A DNA stretch of 64,000 nt, taken from Brassica napus (lineage: Eukaryota; Streptophyta; Magnoliopsida; Brassicales; Brassicaceae). A program made the translations under genes and the position numbers. Numbering within the stretch: position 1 is the stretch's first letter; each line of letters begins with the position of its first letter. The notes beneath the pieces were generated by a model. The model did no database searches. It was not told the DNA's origin and saw only the letters and a list, made by a program, of their open reading frames with translations. Shown here piece by piece: positions 22,397-34,014 of this stretch. The stretch lies in contig NW_026015767.1 of assembly GCF_020379485.1 (NCBI RefSeq), positions 432,501 through 496,500 on the forward strand, written 5' to 3'.

Positions 22397-24980
22397 AGAC
22401 CCTAAGTATTGGTGGTGTGGAAACACACGTACTTTTTGATACTGGTGCTACACATAGCTTTGTGAGCCCAGGGATGCTCGGAAAGGGGTTGTTCCAGTTG
22501 GGAACGGGGGATTGTCCTGGGGTAGTGAACGCGGCCGGTTGGCAAGTTATGAGTTCACTAGGAGTGATTCGGGACATCCCAGTGGTGATCCCAGACAGGG
22601 TCATGCCTGTGGATCTTGTGGTGATATTAGGTATGAACTGGCTTGGAAAGAACCGGGCCACTCATGACTATCACCGGGGGCGAGTGCAGTTTGAGGGTGG
22701 GAGTGGATCTCCGGTCAGGTTCCAAGGTATACGTCCGATCTCTGGATGCTTGGTGGTGTCAGCAATCCATGTTGAAAAGATGCTGAGGAAGGGTTGTGAA
22801 GCTTATCTAACCACAATCGCCACTAAGGAGGTCGTCGTGGGTGGTGACCCGGAGGGAATACCGCTGGTCCGAGAGTTCCACGATGTGTTTAGGTCACTAC
22901 AGGGCATTCCCCCTGATAGGTCGGACCCATTCATAATAGAACTGGAACCAGGGACGGCCCCGTTATCCAAAAGTCCCTACAGAATGACTCCTGCCGAGAT
23001 GGCCGAGCTTATGACTCAACTGGAGGAGTTGCTGTATAAGGGTTTTATAAGACCTAGTGTGTCACCTTGGGGAGCACCGGTTCTTTTTGTCAAAACGAAA
23101 GATGGTAGCTTCAGGTTGTGCATTGACTATCGAGGGTTGAACCGGGTTACCGTGAAGAACAAATACCCATTGCCTCGGATAGATGAGTTATTGGATCAGC
23201 TCAAGGGTGCAAAGTTGTTCTCTAAGATCGATTTGGCTTCAGGGTATCATCAGATCCCTATTGAACCAAATGATGTTAGAAAGACAGCATTCCGAACAAG
23301 GTACGGTCACTACGAATTTGTGGTCATGCCATTTGGACTAACCAATTCACCAGCAGCCTTTATGAAGATGATGAATGGTATCTTTCGAGATTTCTTGGAT
23401 GAATTTGCAATCATCTTCATAGATGACATATTAGTAAATTCCAAGAGCAAGGAAGACCATGAAAGGCATTTAAGGGCTGTGCTAGGACGGTTGAGGGAAC
23501 AACAGCTCTTTGCCAAGTTAAGCAAGTGCAGTTTTTGGCAAAGGAGTTTTGGGTTCCTTGGACACATCGTGTCCGATCAAGGAGTCTCGGTTGAACAAGA
23601 GAAGATCAAGGCCATACAGGAATGGCCACGACCTAAGAGTGTCACGGAGGTCAGGAGTTTCCTAGGGCTGGCCGGTTACTACAGGAAGTATGTCAAAGGG
23701 TTTGCCAGCTTGGCCCAACCGATGACACAACTAACTGGAAAAGATGTGAGATTTGTATGGTCTGAAGGATGTGAGAAGTGTTTCTCTGCCTTGAAAAATA
23801 TGTTGTCGAATGCACCTGTTCTAGTGCTACCAGAGGTTGACCAACCTTATGTGGTATACACAGACGCATCCATCGCCGGATTAGGATGTGTATTGACCCA
23901 ACACAGAAAGGTCATTGCCTATGCCTCTAGGCAATTGAGGAAGCACGAGGGTAACTACCCAACCCACGACCTGGAGATGGTCGCAGTGGTTTTTGCCCTC
24001 AAGATATGGCGGTCATACTTGTATGGTGCCAAGGTTCAGATTTTAACCGACCACAAAAGCCTCAAGTATATATTCACTCAACCTGAGCTGAATTTGAGAC
24101 AAAGAAGATGGATGGAGTTTGTGGCCGACTGTGATCTTGACATAGCATACCATCCAGGTAAAGCAAACCTGGTGGCCGATGCATTGAGCCGCAGAAGAGC
24201 TGAAGTATCGGCTGAGAAAGAGGCGGACATGTTGGAAGGGATGGTCAGATCGTTGCACCTAAATACCTTGGTCAGCGAGGACGAACCTTTGGGTTTGGAA
24301 GCAGTGAACCAGGCCGATCTTCTGACCCGGATTAGACAAGCTCAGGTCTTGGACGAGGACCTTTAAGGGGTTGCTCGAAACGAGAAGACGGAGTATCAGA
24401 CGGCTCAAGATGGAACGATCTTGGTCCATGGAAGGATTATCGTCCCTAATGTGCGGGGACTTAAGGAAGAGATTATGATTCAGTCTCATAAGTCTAAGAT
24501 CTCCGTGCATCCCGGACTGAACAAGATGTATAAAGACATCAAGAGGTATTACCATTGGGTTCGCATGAAGACTGATGTGGCCGAGTGGGTGGCTAAGTGT
24601 CCTACTTGCCAACTCGTCAAGGCTGAGCATCAAGTACCTAGTGGGATACTTCAGAACTTACATATTCCATAATGGAAGTGGGATCACATAACCATGGACT
24701 TCGTGTCCGGATTTCCCACGACCAGGAACAGGAAGGATTCAGTTTGGGTAGTGGTGGATCGTTTGACCAAATCAGCTCATTTCATACCAATCAAGAAGAC
24801 TGATGGTGTGGAGCCTTTGGTGCAGATCTACATGGATGAAATAGTACGCCTGCATGGAGTGCCGGCCAGTATTGTTTCCGACAGAGACCCACGCTTCAGT
24901 TCTTACTTCTGGAAGGCTTTCCAAAAGGCCTTAGGAACCAGGGTGAACATGAGTACAGCTTATCATCCGCAGACAGATGG
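22397..24980 (+). pseudogene. pol: pol of element B, left part (protease to integrase core)
   Basis: Shows protease ([10 protein letters not shown]), reverse transcriptase ([10 protein letters not shown]), RNase H (YTDAS), integrase zinc finger (CPTCQL) and the first two catalytic Asp regions ([14 protein letters not shown]). About 24 nt are missing after VDLVV relative to A, in frame, removing the VHLKNHE stretch. Nonsense codons: TAA at 24364-24366 and TAA at 24670-24672. The frame is cut at 24980 inside the QTDG motif by insertion of the C-family LTR; the continuation is at 27663 and, again, at 46744. Confidence 0.88.
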
Positions 24981-27662
24981 TGTAATAACCCTCATGAGCC
25001 AATAAATTTTTGGTCGAGAAAAATCCCGCTCGACCAGTTTTTAGTTGGTTCAACAAGGATTAATAAAAATAAAGATCGACCCGGTAGATTAATTTCTCGA
25101 AGGGACTGTCTTGTGGTTGAAAGACCTTCACTTGATGGTTTGGTCGAGTCTTAAATATTTTGGTCGAATTTTTATTAAACTGGAAGAGATTTTCCGAGAG
25201 CAAGACGAGAGCCAAAGACAAGGAATATTTGGTTGAAAAATTATTGAAAATTATCAACCAACTGCTACAATTAATTTTGGACCAGACTCATGTCATCCAC
25301 CAGCCTGCTTGCTCAGTCTTTAATCACATGACTTGCACCTGCCTGCTTGCCTAGCTTCTTCAGTAACTGTCACATGACAATCACAAGCTGCCTGCTTGCC
25401 TTGTTTCTTAGATTGTCTTGTGAGAAGCACATGAAAGGGGTGGAGTTTCTTCAGGTTAAGGAAAGGACAGCAGCTTGTGCTGAGAGTGCTGAAGCAGCTG
25501 GCCAGCTGTCCCCACTCAGCTTAGCTTTGTCCTGAGTGAAACCCTCACCTGAAGCAAGCTCACCTCACATTTAACCCCTCTCCAGCTGCTTCCCACGTTC
25601 AGAACCCTGCAGAAAAACCTAGAGAATTTCAGTGAGAAAGAGAGAAAGAAGAACAGAAAAATCAGAGAGAAAAATCAAGAAAATAAATCAAGAAAAAGTT
25701 GGTGGTGACCTAATCTTCAACCTTAGCTCAGTTTCTTACCTTGGGAAAGATCAGAAGGTGAGATTTTTAAATAAAACCCTAGACCTAGTTGAGTTCAGAT
25801 CATGATCAGACCTTGATCTTTCTCTTTGATCAGTCCAGCCACAAGCTTACCTTGGAGAAGAGGATCAGCTGAGGCCATCTAGTCCTTTGGTTCATCTTGG
25901 TAAGCTTTGGTCTCCTTGCCTCAGTCAGTATCTGATCAGAACAGTTGATGTTTAGTTTAGGTCTTGGTCGGATCAGTTGTATAAGTTCTGATACAGTTCA
26001 GTTCTTGTTAATTTCGGTTTGAATCAACCTCTTAGAACCACCAGCTATGATATTTTGATCTGGCTTTGAGTAAACCGATTTGAGCTCAGTCTGATCTTGT
26101 CCTGAACTTTGGTAGACTGACTAGAACCTAGCTGAACTTGTATAGTCTGAGCAGAACTAAGCTTGAACTGATCTGATCTAAGGTGTTAAGGCATGAACCG
26201 AACTGATCTTGTGATCATACCACTCTGTTTCAGGTCAGAGGTAGAGTAAAGCTTGAAGTATCCAGTCCTGTCCATTCAGCCTTGTTCAAGTGGAACTCAA
26301 GTCTTGTCCAAGCCAGTTTCAAGACTAATCTTTAGGTGAGTCTAGAGAGAAGATGAGATAGATCATGAATGTGTACATGATTGAGTTTAAATTGTAGTAT
26401 CTCAATTAGATAGTAAAGTCTTTGAATCCTTTAAGAAGTGTATGGGTTTACTTAGTGTAAACACTTACACTTAAAGATTAATCAAAAGGTTAAAGTGAGG
26501 TTAATCATAATCATAGTACTTGTTCCCAAGTACTAATCTTAATTATGAAATAATCATGGTTTTGATTAAGGATTAATCATGGTTTAATTAAGGATTAATC
26601 TTGGTTTAATTAAGGATTAATGTTGGTTTAATTAAGGATTAATCTGAAATTAATTAAAGAGTAATCATGATTAATTAAGTACTAATCTTGGATTAATTAA
26701 AGATTAATATGAGATTAATTAAGGATTAATCTAGGATTAATTAAGAGTTAATTATGATTAATTAAGGATTAATTATGGATTAATTTTGGAATAATTATGG
26801 AAGTAAAAGCATGTGAAATTCTGTTATATTCACTATCCCTAAAGCCCCCGCATTACCGTGACTTGGTCCTGCGAACGGAACAAGGTCATGACGACACGAT
26901 GACGGGGTAGCTCTCTGGAGACCGTGTACTGCATGACGATGCAGTGTCGGATTGTTCATACCAGACATTCGACAATGATGGTGATGCTAACTCACTAGTC
27001 TCGGTTAGCCTTAGTGGTTTCTCGGGTCTAGTATATATATTGTATTATATGAGTATGGTAACGGGCGGGTGTTGTGGAAGTGATGTTTAAAATAAGAATT
27101 CACAATGATGATCGATATTAAAGTATAGTACTAGTACTTGCATGATCATGTATATCCATTTGATAATTGTTTGGTTTATTATTGATTGTGTTTTGATTCT
27201 AGATTCACTGAGTAAACTAGTTGCTCATGACTCATTCGTGTGTGCAGGTAACCCTTAGGCGGGAGACACTTTACTCTTTTGGACGGAAGGAGCGGCCAAC
27301 CAGCGGTAGTATTTTGTTGTCCTTGCAACGTACCTTTTGATGTATATTTACTTAAAACGTTGTTGGGCGATAGGCCGTAGGGTAAACTATAACACTTTGT
27401 AAGATGTTTAAAGTAAATAAATAATGTATAAGAGATTTTTATAAATCACGAGTTCTCATATGATATTAGTCCTTGTCCGGGACGAACTAACTATTGAATA
27501 TTGCTTTATCGGGTTGAAAAGCCTAGAGTAATATCCGATAGGAGTGTCTCTGTTCTTTGGTTGTTGGTCTAAGGTGATCGGATTTATTTCGAGAACCTCG
27601 GGTCGACCATCAGGGAACATTGACCGTGTCATTTCCGGTTATCTACGATCGGGGGTGTCACA
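24981..27662 (+). repeat. solo LTR of the C family (2682 bp) with target duplication GATGG
   Basis: Starts TGTAATAACC and ends GGGTGTCACA. GATGG lies on both sides (24976-24980 and 27663-27667), and the host integrase frame resumes directly after it. It has exactly the length of the C 3' LTR (44062-46743), and I noted roughly 16 differences between them. No pol is present inside: short ORFs such as 25160-25354 have no recognisable domain. A weak intron candidate exists (donor 25757/25758, acceptor 26233/26234). Confidence 0.92.
26565..26790. repeat. AT-rich short tandem repeat around TTAATTAA
   Basis: Imperfect units of about 20-24 bp, of the form GGTTTAATTAAGGATTAATCTT, repeated roughly ten times inside the C-family LTR. 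The core TTAATTAA is palindromic. The matching stretch in the other LTR is about 45647-45872, with few differences. Confidence 0.75.
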
Positions 27663-28237
27663 GATGGTCAGTCAGAAAGAACCATCCAGACGTGGGAGGA
27701 TATGTTGGGAGCATGTGTTTTGGACTGGGGTAACTCCTGGGAAAAACATTTGCCGTTGGTGGAGTTTTCTTACAACAACAGCTTCCACACGAGCATTGGG
27801 ATGTCGCCTTATGAAGCCTTGTATGGACGACCTTGCAGGACACCGTTATGCTGGACCCAAGTGGTGGAGCGCAGCATGATAGGACCTGAGATAGTGGAAG
27901 AGACCACAGAGAAGATTAAGTTCATAAGGGACAAGATGAAAGAAGCACAAGATCGCCACAAGTCCTATGCAGACAGAAGGAGGAAACATGTGGAGTTTGA
28001 GGTGAATGACATGGTTTATCTCAAAATGATCACTTTCAGAGATCAGAAAAGGGTGTCTGGCCGAAGGAAGCTAGATCCGAGGTACTTGGGTCCTTTCCGG
28101 ATTATAGAACGAGTTGGAGCGGTGGCTTACAAGCTGAACCTACCAACAGAAATGGAAGCATTTCACAATGTGTTCCATGTGTCTCAGTTAAGGAAATGTC
28201 TTTCAGATTAGGACATTATCATTCCAGAGATTCCATC
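27663..28237 (+). pseudogene. pol: pol of element B, right part, copy 1a (integrase C-terminal half)
   Basis: Resumes the integrase at QSERTIQ (catalytic Glu) and runs through the [10 protein letters not shown] domain to LRKCLSD, followed by TAG at 28209-28211. It is nearly identical to 46744-47318, sharing [13 protein letters not shown] and the same stop; one visible difference is CGTGGG versus CGTTGG near 27693. It is cut at 28237 by element D, whose target duplication CCATC is 28233-28237. Confidence 0.88.
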
Positions 28238-28425
28238 TGTTGGGGTCAAAAACGGTTACGACAAATTTAGCATTTAAAACGTCCGAAGAAGAAAATAAGA
28301 GTTTCTCCGAAGAGTAATTTTCGAAATAGATTCTTCCTTACGAAAACGCTTGGCGAAAGAAAGAATCGAGATGTCCGACGAAAGCTCGAAACAGGTCGTT
28401 ACGCAGCGACCGAACGTCCGTCCCG

Positions 28426-29260
28426 CTCGGTCGCTACGTAGCGACCGAGCGATCGTCCCGCTCGGTCGCTACGTAGCGACCGAGCTCGAGCCAAAGCTCG
28501 GTCGCTACGTAGCGACCGAGCGATCGTCCCGCTCGGTCGCTACGTAGCGACCGAGCTCGAGCCAAAGCTCGGTCGCTACGTAGCGACCGAGGGATCGTCC
28601 CGCTCGGTCGCTACGTAGCGACCGAGCGATCGTCCCGCTCGGTCGCTACGTAGCGACCGAGCGATCGTCCCGCTCGGTCGCTACGTAGCGACCGAGCTTG
28701 AGCCAAAGCTCGGTCGCTACGTAGCGACCGAGCGATCGTCCCGCTCGGTCGCTACGTAGCGACCGAGCGATCGTCCCGCTCGGTCGCTACGTAGCGACCG
28801 AGCTTGAGCCAAAGCTCGGTCGCTACGTAGCGACCGAGTGATCGTCCCGCTCGGTCGCTACGTAGCGACCGAGCTCAGCCAACCTCGGTCGCTACGTAGC
28901 GACCGAGCTCGAGCCAAAGCTCGGTCGCTACGTAGCGACCGAGCGATCGTCCCGCTCGGTCGCTACGTAGCGACCAAGCTCGAACCAAAGCTCGGTCGCT
29001 ACGTAGCGACCGAGCGATCGTCCCGCTCAGTCGCTATGTAGCGACCGAGCTCGAGCCAAAGCTCGGTCGCTACGTAGCGACCGAGCGATCGTCCCGCTCG
29101 GTCGCTACGTAGCGACCGAGCTCAGCCAAGCTCGGTCGCTACGTAGCGACCGAGCGATCTTCCCGCTCGGTCGCTACGTAGCGACCGAGCTCAAGCCAAA
29201 GCTCGGTCGCTACGTAGCGACCGAGCGCTCCTCCCGTTCGGTCGCTACGTAGCGACCGGG
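28426..29260. repeat. array of about 24 perfect 24-bp palindromes within the 5' LTR of D
   Basis: Each repeat is CTCGGTCGCTAC followed by its exact reverse complement. Repeats are separated by one of a few short spacers, mainly CGATCGTCCCG (11 bp), CTCGAGCCAAAG or CTTGAGCCAAAG (12 bp) and CTCAGCCAA. The result is a 33-36 bp periodicity. Two or three copies carry single substitutions (for example GCGACCAAG, CTATGTAG), and the outermost copies are degenerate. It resembles a CRISPR array only superficially: the repeats are full palindromes, the spacers are not unique, and it lies inside an LTR. Confidence 0.93.
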
Positions 29261-29661
29261 CTCGAGCCAAAGTTCGGTCGCGGTGTAGCGATTGAACCTT
29301 TCCGAACATCGATACGACACCAGTCCTTGCATTCTCGTCAAACCTTCGAATGCTATCTCCCGAAGACCGTGGCAAGCTCAGTCCATGTTTCCCGCTATTC
29401 TAATCCATCAATCAAAACTTCGATTAGAAACCGCGGAAAACTCGTAGTAAACGTGTCGAGTCGGAAGACGGCCCAAAGGGACCTAAAACACGACTCGAGG
29501 CCCATCCTACGATTTTTCCTAATCAAATGTCAAGTTTCCGCGGATAAATACGGAAGTTTTGAAGATAATTGTGAAGATCGGGAAAAATGGAATATCTCCA
29601 TTTTTATGCTATGACGGCTTAAGGGCAGAAAAGTAAAAGCGTAAACCGACCTTGGAGCTAG

Positions 29662-29668
29662 TATATAA
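29662..29668 (+). promoter_or_regulatory. TATA box of element D 5' LTR
   Basis: TATATAAGG context (AGTATATAAGGAGTCC), downstream of the palindrome array. The same box is at 37992-37998 in the 3' LTR. It places the array in U3, upstream of the transcription start. Confidence 0.72.
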
Positions 29669-30048
29669 GGAGTCCTAGGCGAGGAGCAAGGGAGAGAACT
29701 TTTTCAGAGCAAACTTAGCACTTAGAGCAATTTAGGCAATTTTCCGTTTTTGTTATTTCGAGCTGCGACTCAATTAGGTTTAGCCGTCTTAGGGTTAGTA
29801 GAACTAGGAATCTCGCCGACAGCTCTCGAGCCCAGGCTTATACCTTGTTGTAAACGCTCATACGCAAATTCGGAATAAGATCTTCTTTGCTCTCTTTTCG
29901 ATTCTTATACTTTATCGTTGTTATTCTCGTGTTCTGATTGCTTGACGTGTGGTAATTAGCAGATATCCGGGTCCTCTGGGAAATTAGGGTTTTCCTAGTT
30001 TCCTTATTTAAACGGAAATCGACAGTGTGAATTTCGGTTCCCACAGTT

Positions 30049-30066
30049 TGGCGCTAGAAGGAGGGG
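30049..30066 (+). other. primer binding site of element D
   Basis: TGGCGCTAGAAGGAGGGG begins three bases after the 5' LTR. It has the TGGCGC form common in plant Tat/Athila-type elements rather than the initiator-Met form of A and E. I did not assign the tRNA species. Confidence 0.75.
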
Positions 30067-30117
30067 GACTTACGGATCAATCTAACCCGCAAAAACCACT
30101 CAACGATCAGGAACGAC

Positions 30118-33100
30118 ATGCGGGATTCGACGTGCGCGAATGTCATCTCGTTCAAGGGGGGAGAAACGGTCGATCGAGCCAAACCTCGGAACGATCTCCT
30201 TGTTATCGAGTTGACAATTCGAGATATCGACGTCGCTAGAGTACTAATCGATACCGGAAGCTCGGCCGATATCATCTTCAAAGACACTCTTGAAAAGATG
30301 GGGATCAGTCAATCCGAGATCGCAAAATGCCCAAGCCCACTGCTAGGGCTTTCGGGGGAAACGACCATGGCCTATGGATCGATTAGACTCGCTGTCAAAG
30401 CCGGAACCGTGACAAACATCACAGAGTTTCTAGTCGTTGACCGCCCCGCGTCTTACAACGTTATCATGGGAACACCATGGCTGAACACCATGCGCGCAAT
30501 CCCATCAACCTACCATCTTTGCCTCAAGTTCCCGACCCCCAACGGAGTCGAGGTAATCTGGGGAAATCCAAGAGTTTCACAGGTCTGTTTCGCCGCGGAA
30601 CTAAAACGAAAGAGACCGATCCACGAAATTGCTCCTAAGAGAGCGGAGAAAAAGACCTCCAGCAAAGATACGCGAAGTCAGGATTCAGCGGAATTCTTCT
30701 GGCAATCTCGTATCTTCGCAGCTCTAGACAAAAAACGCGAGCCCACTTGTGAACCCGTGGTAACAATCTGTCTCGACGAAGCCTTCCCAGAACGCTGCGT
30801 CGAGATTGGAGCCAATCTCCACGAGCCTCTAAAGACAGAACTCATAACCTGTCTTAAAAAGAACCTTAACACTTTCGCATGGGCTGCGGAAGACATGCCA
30901 GGGATTGACATTAACATAACGTGTCACGAGCTGAATATCGATCCAACATTCAAACCCGTCAAACAGAAAAGACGGAAGCTGGGACCCGAACGTGCTACCG
31001 CGGTAAACGATGAGGTCGAAAAACTGCTTAAAGTTGGGTCGATAACAGAGGTAAGATACCCGGACTGGCTCGCCAACCCCGTAGTAGTCAAAAAGAAAAA
31101 CGGAAAATGGCGAGTTTGCGTAGATTTTACCGACCTAAACAAGGCATGTCCAAAGGATAGCTTCCCTCTACCACATATCGATCGATTGGTAGAAGCAACG
31201 GCGGGCAACGAACTCTTATCCTTCATGGATGCTTTCTCAGGCTATAATCAAATTAGGATGAATCCCGACGATCGTGAGAAGACTGCGTTCATTACCGATC
31301 GCGGAACCTATTGTTATGAGGTAATGCCCTTCGGCCTCAAAAACGCTGGAGCAACTTACCAACGACTCGTGAACCGAATGTTCTCCAAACAACTCGGAAA
31401 AACGATGGAAGTTTATATTGACGACATGCTTGTCAAATCCCTCAAAGCAAGAGATCACGTGTCACATCTCGAAGAATGCTTTGCACAACTAAACTCCCAT
31501 AACATGAAGCTCAACCCGACGAAATGTAGATTCGCCGTGGCATCAGGAGAATTCCTCGGCTACTTGGTGACCAACCGCGGTATCGAAGCAAATCCAAAAC
31601 AGATCAACGCTCTAATCGAGATGGCTTCGCCGAAGAATAAACGGGAAGTCCAAAGACTGACCGGCAGAATCGCAGCACTTAACCGATTTATTTCACGATC
31701 AACAGATAAGTGCCTGCCCTTCTACGACGTCCTGCGAGGGAATAAAAAGTTCGAATGGACGGAAGAGTGCGAAAACGCCTTCCAACAGCTGAAGCGTTAT
31801 TTAGCTACTCCTCCAGTCCTCGCAAAACCCGTGGAAGGGGAGCCTTTATTCTTATACATCGCGGTATCGGCAACAGCCGTAAGCGGAGTCCTGATCAGGG
31901 AAGAACGCGGGGAACAGAGACCTATTTTTTACATAAGCAAAACCTTGCTCGATGCCGAATCTAGGTATCCGTTGATGGAAAAATTGGCATGCGCGGTCGT
32001 AACATCGGCCCGAAAACTACGACCATATTTCCAATCCCACACGATTGTTATCCTAACGACTTTTCCCTTACGGACAATTTTGCATAGCCCAAGTCAATCA
32101 GGCCGATTGGCCAAGTGGGCGGTCGAGTTGAGCGAGTATGACATCGAATACCGACCAAGGACGAGCGCAAAGTCACAAGTGCTCGCAGACTTTTTGGTCG
32201 AACTTCCAGCAGGAGCAATAACCAACGAAGAACCAAATTCCACCTGGCTCCTCCACGTCGACGGATCCTCATCCAAGCAAGGATCGGGTATCGGGATCCG
32301 TCTCACATCTCCAACGAGCGAGATCCTGGAACAATCGTTCAGACTGGAATTCCATGCCTCAAACAACGAGGCCGAATACGAAGCATTGATCGCAGGTCTA
32401 CGTTTGGCTCACGGCTTAAAAATACGTAATCTCCATGCTTACTGCGACTCCCAGTTAGTGGCCAGTCAATTCAGCGGAGAATATGAAGCCAGAGACGAAC
32501 GGATGGACGCGTACCTCAAGCTGGTCCAAGGTCTAGCTCAAGACTTCGACTGTTTCGCCCTTACCCGGATCCCCCGTTCCGAGAATGTCCAGGCGGACGC
32601 CCTCGCGGCCTTAGCATCAAGTTCCGATCCAGGACTCAAAAGGGTAATTCCGGTCGAATTCATCGAACATCCGAGTATCGGACCGCCAGTCGTTGTCAAT
32701 CTCATAGAAGGTCAAGACGACGAGGAAGAAGAGATTACGATACCACCACCATCGGAGCAATCCGATTACGGTTGTGATACCCCATGGCTTCAGACGATTC
32801 GAGACTACATTATCGACGGGCAACTGCCCGCCGAAAAATGGTCAGCTCGCAAGATCCGAACACAAGCCGCACGCTACGTAACAGTGGACGGCGAAATCTA
32901 CAAGTGGAGATTCTCCGGACCACTCTTGACGTGCCTGGAAGGAGAAAAGGCGAGGAAAGTGATGGAGGAAATACATTCCGGCTCATGCGGCAACCATTCC
33001 GGCGGAAGATCACTAGCCGTGAAAATCAAACGCCACGGATACTATTGGCCAACAATGATCGGAGATTGCGAGAAATTCGCACGAAAATGTGGAAAATGCC

Positions 33101-34014
33101 AAAGGCATGCGCCAACTATCCGACAACCGGCCGAAGTTCTTTCCTCCATCACATCGCCCTATCCCTTTATGCGCTGGGCCATGGATATTGTCGGACCTCT
33201 GCATAATTCAAAGCAAAAGCGTTTCCTTCTAGTGCTTACCGATTTCTTCTCAGAGGCCGACTCGTACGCGAGTATAAAAGACGTCCAAGTCGAGAATTTC
33301 GTATGGAGAAACATCATCTGTAGGCATGGAGTTCCTTACGAAATCGTAACCGATAACGGGTCTCAATTCATTTCCACCCGATTCGAGGCATTCTGCGAAA
33401 AGTGGAAGATACGACTCAACAAGTCAACTCCCAGATATCCGCAGTGCAACGGACAGGCTGAAACAATCAACAAGACCATTCTCGACGGACTGAAGAAACG
33501 CTTGGAGGCCAAAAAAGGTAGATGGGCCGACGAACTCGAGGGAGTCCTCTGGTCTCACCGTACCACCCCAAGGCGAGCAACGGGAGAAACTCCCTTCGCC
33601 TTGGTATACGGCACGGAGTGCATGATTCCCGCGGAAGTAGAATTTCCCGGTGTTCGAAGAAGGTTCTTACCCGAACGAGAGGAACTCAACAATGCTATGC
33701 TCTTGGACGATCTCGACCTCATTAACGAACGCCGGGATCGAGCGCTCATCCGAATTCAAAACTACCAGCACGCCGCTGCAAGATACTATAATTCCAACGT
33801 ACGGAATCGTAGGTTCAATCAGGGAGATCTGGTCCTTCGCAAAGTTTTCCAAAACACCGCTGAACGAAACGCGGGAAAACTCGGAGCAAACTGGGAAGGT
33901 CCCTATAAAATCGAAAAAGTCGTCCGACCAGGTTCCTACGAAATAGCCAACATGCAGGGCGTAAAAATCCCTAGAACCTGGAATGCGATGCATCTCAAAA
34001 AATACTATCACTAA
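30118..34014 (+). CDS. pol: pol of element D: protease, reverse transcriptase, two RNase H domains, integrase
   Basis: 1298 codons from ATG 30118, no internal stop. Protease has LIDTGSSADII (about residues 42-52). Reverse transcriptase has YIDDML near 431. The first RNase H is degenerate: YIAVS stands where YTDAS is expected. A second, archaeal-like RNase H follows with LHVDGSS, EYEALIAGL, YCDSQL and ADALAAL, so its acidic residues are intact. Integrase has HSGSCGNH...CGKCQRHA zinc ligands, then WAMDIVGPL, VTDNGSQF and GQAETINKT. A C-terminal GPYKIEKVV domain follows, with no chromodomain. The stretch TDFFSEADSY looks two to three residues shorter than usual for the family. The frame opens 72 bp after the LTR, where gag should be. 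Confidence 0.92.
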   Translation: MRDSTCANVISFKGGETVDRAKPRNDLLVIELTIRDIDVARVLIDTGSSADIIFKDTLEKMGISQSEIAKCPSPLLGLSGETTMAYGSIRLAVKAGTVTNITEFLVVDRPASYNVIMGTPWLNTMRAIPSTYHLCLKFPTPNGVEVIWGNPRVSQVCFAAELKRKRPIHEIAPKRAEKKTSSKDTRSQDSAEFFWQSRIFAALDKKREPTCEPVVTICLDEAFPERCVEIGANLHEPLKTELITCLKKNLNTFAWAAEDMPGIDINITCHELNIDPTFKPVKQKRRKLGPERATAVNDEVEKLLKVGSITEVRYPDWLANPVVVKKKNGKWRVCVDFTDLNKACPKDSFPLPHIDRLVEATAGNELLSFMDAFSGYNQIRMNPDDREKTAFITDRGTYCYEVMPFGLKNAGATYQRLVNRMFSKQLGKTMEVYIDDMLVKSLKARDHVSHLEECFAQLNSHNMKLNPTKCRFAVASGEFLGYLVTNRGIEANPKQINALIEMASPKNKREVQRLTGRIAALNRFISRSTDKCLPFYDVLRGNKKFEWTEECENAFQQLKRYLATPPVLAKPVEGEPLFLYIAVSATAVSGVLIREERGEQRPIFYISKTLLDAESRYPLMEKLACAVVTSARKLRPYFQSHTIVILTTFPLRTILHSPSQSGRLAKWAVELSEYDIEYRPRTSAKSQVLADFLVELPAGAITNEEPNSTWLLHVDGSSSKQGSGIGIRLTSPTSEILEQSFRLEFHASNNEAEYEALIAGLRLAHGLKIRNLHAYCDSQLVASQFSGEYEARDERMDAYLKLVQGLAQDFDCFALTRIPRSENVQADALAALASSSDPGLKRVIPVEFIEHPSIGPPVVVNLIEGQDDEEEEITIPPPSEQSDYGCDTPWLQTIRDYIIDGQLPAEKWSARKIRTQAARYVTVDGEIYKWRFSGPLLTCLEGEKARKVMEEIHSGSCGNHSGGRSLAVKIKRHGYYWPTMIGDCEKFARKCGKCQRHAPTIRQPAEVLSSITSPYPFMRWAMDIVGPLHNSKQKRFLLVLTDFFSEADSYASIKDVQVENFVWRNIICRHGVPYEIVTDNGSQFISTRFEAFCEKWKIRLNKSTPRYPQCNGQAETINKTILDGLKKRLEAKKGRWADELEGVLWSHRTTPRRATGETPFALVYGTECMIPAEVEFPGVRRRFLPEREELNNAMLLDDLDLINERRDRALIRIQNYQHAAARYYNSNVRNRRFNQGDLVLRKVFQNTAERNAGKLGANWEGPYKIEKVVRPGSYEIANMQGVKIPRTWNAMHLKKYYH

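Larger units (their letters stand above)
28238..30045 (+). repeat. 5' LTR of element D (1808 bp)
   Basis: TGTTGGGGTC to GGTTCCCACA. Nearly half is the palindrome array at 28426-29260. It has a TATA box at 29662-29668 and a T-rich region before the 3' end. Compared with the 3' LTR it lacks about 50 bp after 29526. Confidence 0.94.

Noticed and set aside
25160..25354. Short ORFs within C-family LTRs (25160-25354, 27544-27879 and their copies)
   Set aside because: LTR sequence, or out-of-frame shadow of the integrase, with no recognisable product.
26525..26800. AT-rich stretch as a matrix attachment region or origin
   Set aside because: It is an imperfect tandem repeat inside an LTR and nothing specific supports such a role.
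28838..29041. ORFs with LGRYVATE-type repeats in the D LTRs
   Set aside because: They translate the palindrome array and are interrupted irregularly, so they are not a protein gene.
28426..29260. CRISPR-like regular repeat/spacer array
   Set aside because: The repeats are full palindromes, the spacers are only a handful of recurring sequences, the array sits inside LTRs of a plant retrotransposon, and no cas gene exists.
30027..30239. Short ORF overlapping the D primer site
   Set aside because: It is out of frame with pol and shows no gag motif, so I do not count it as a gag remnant.
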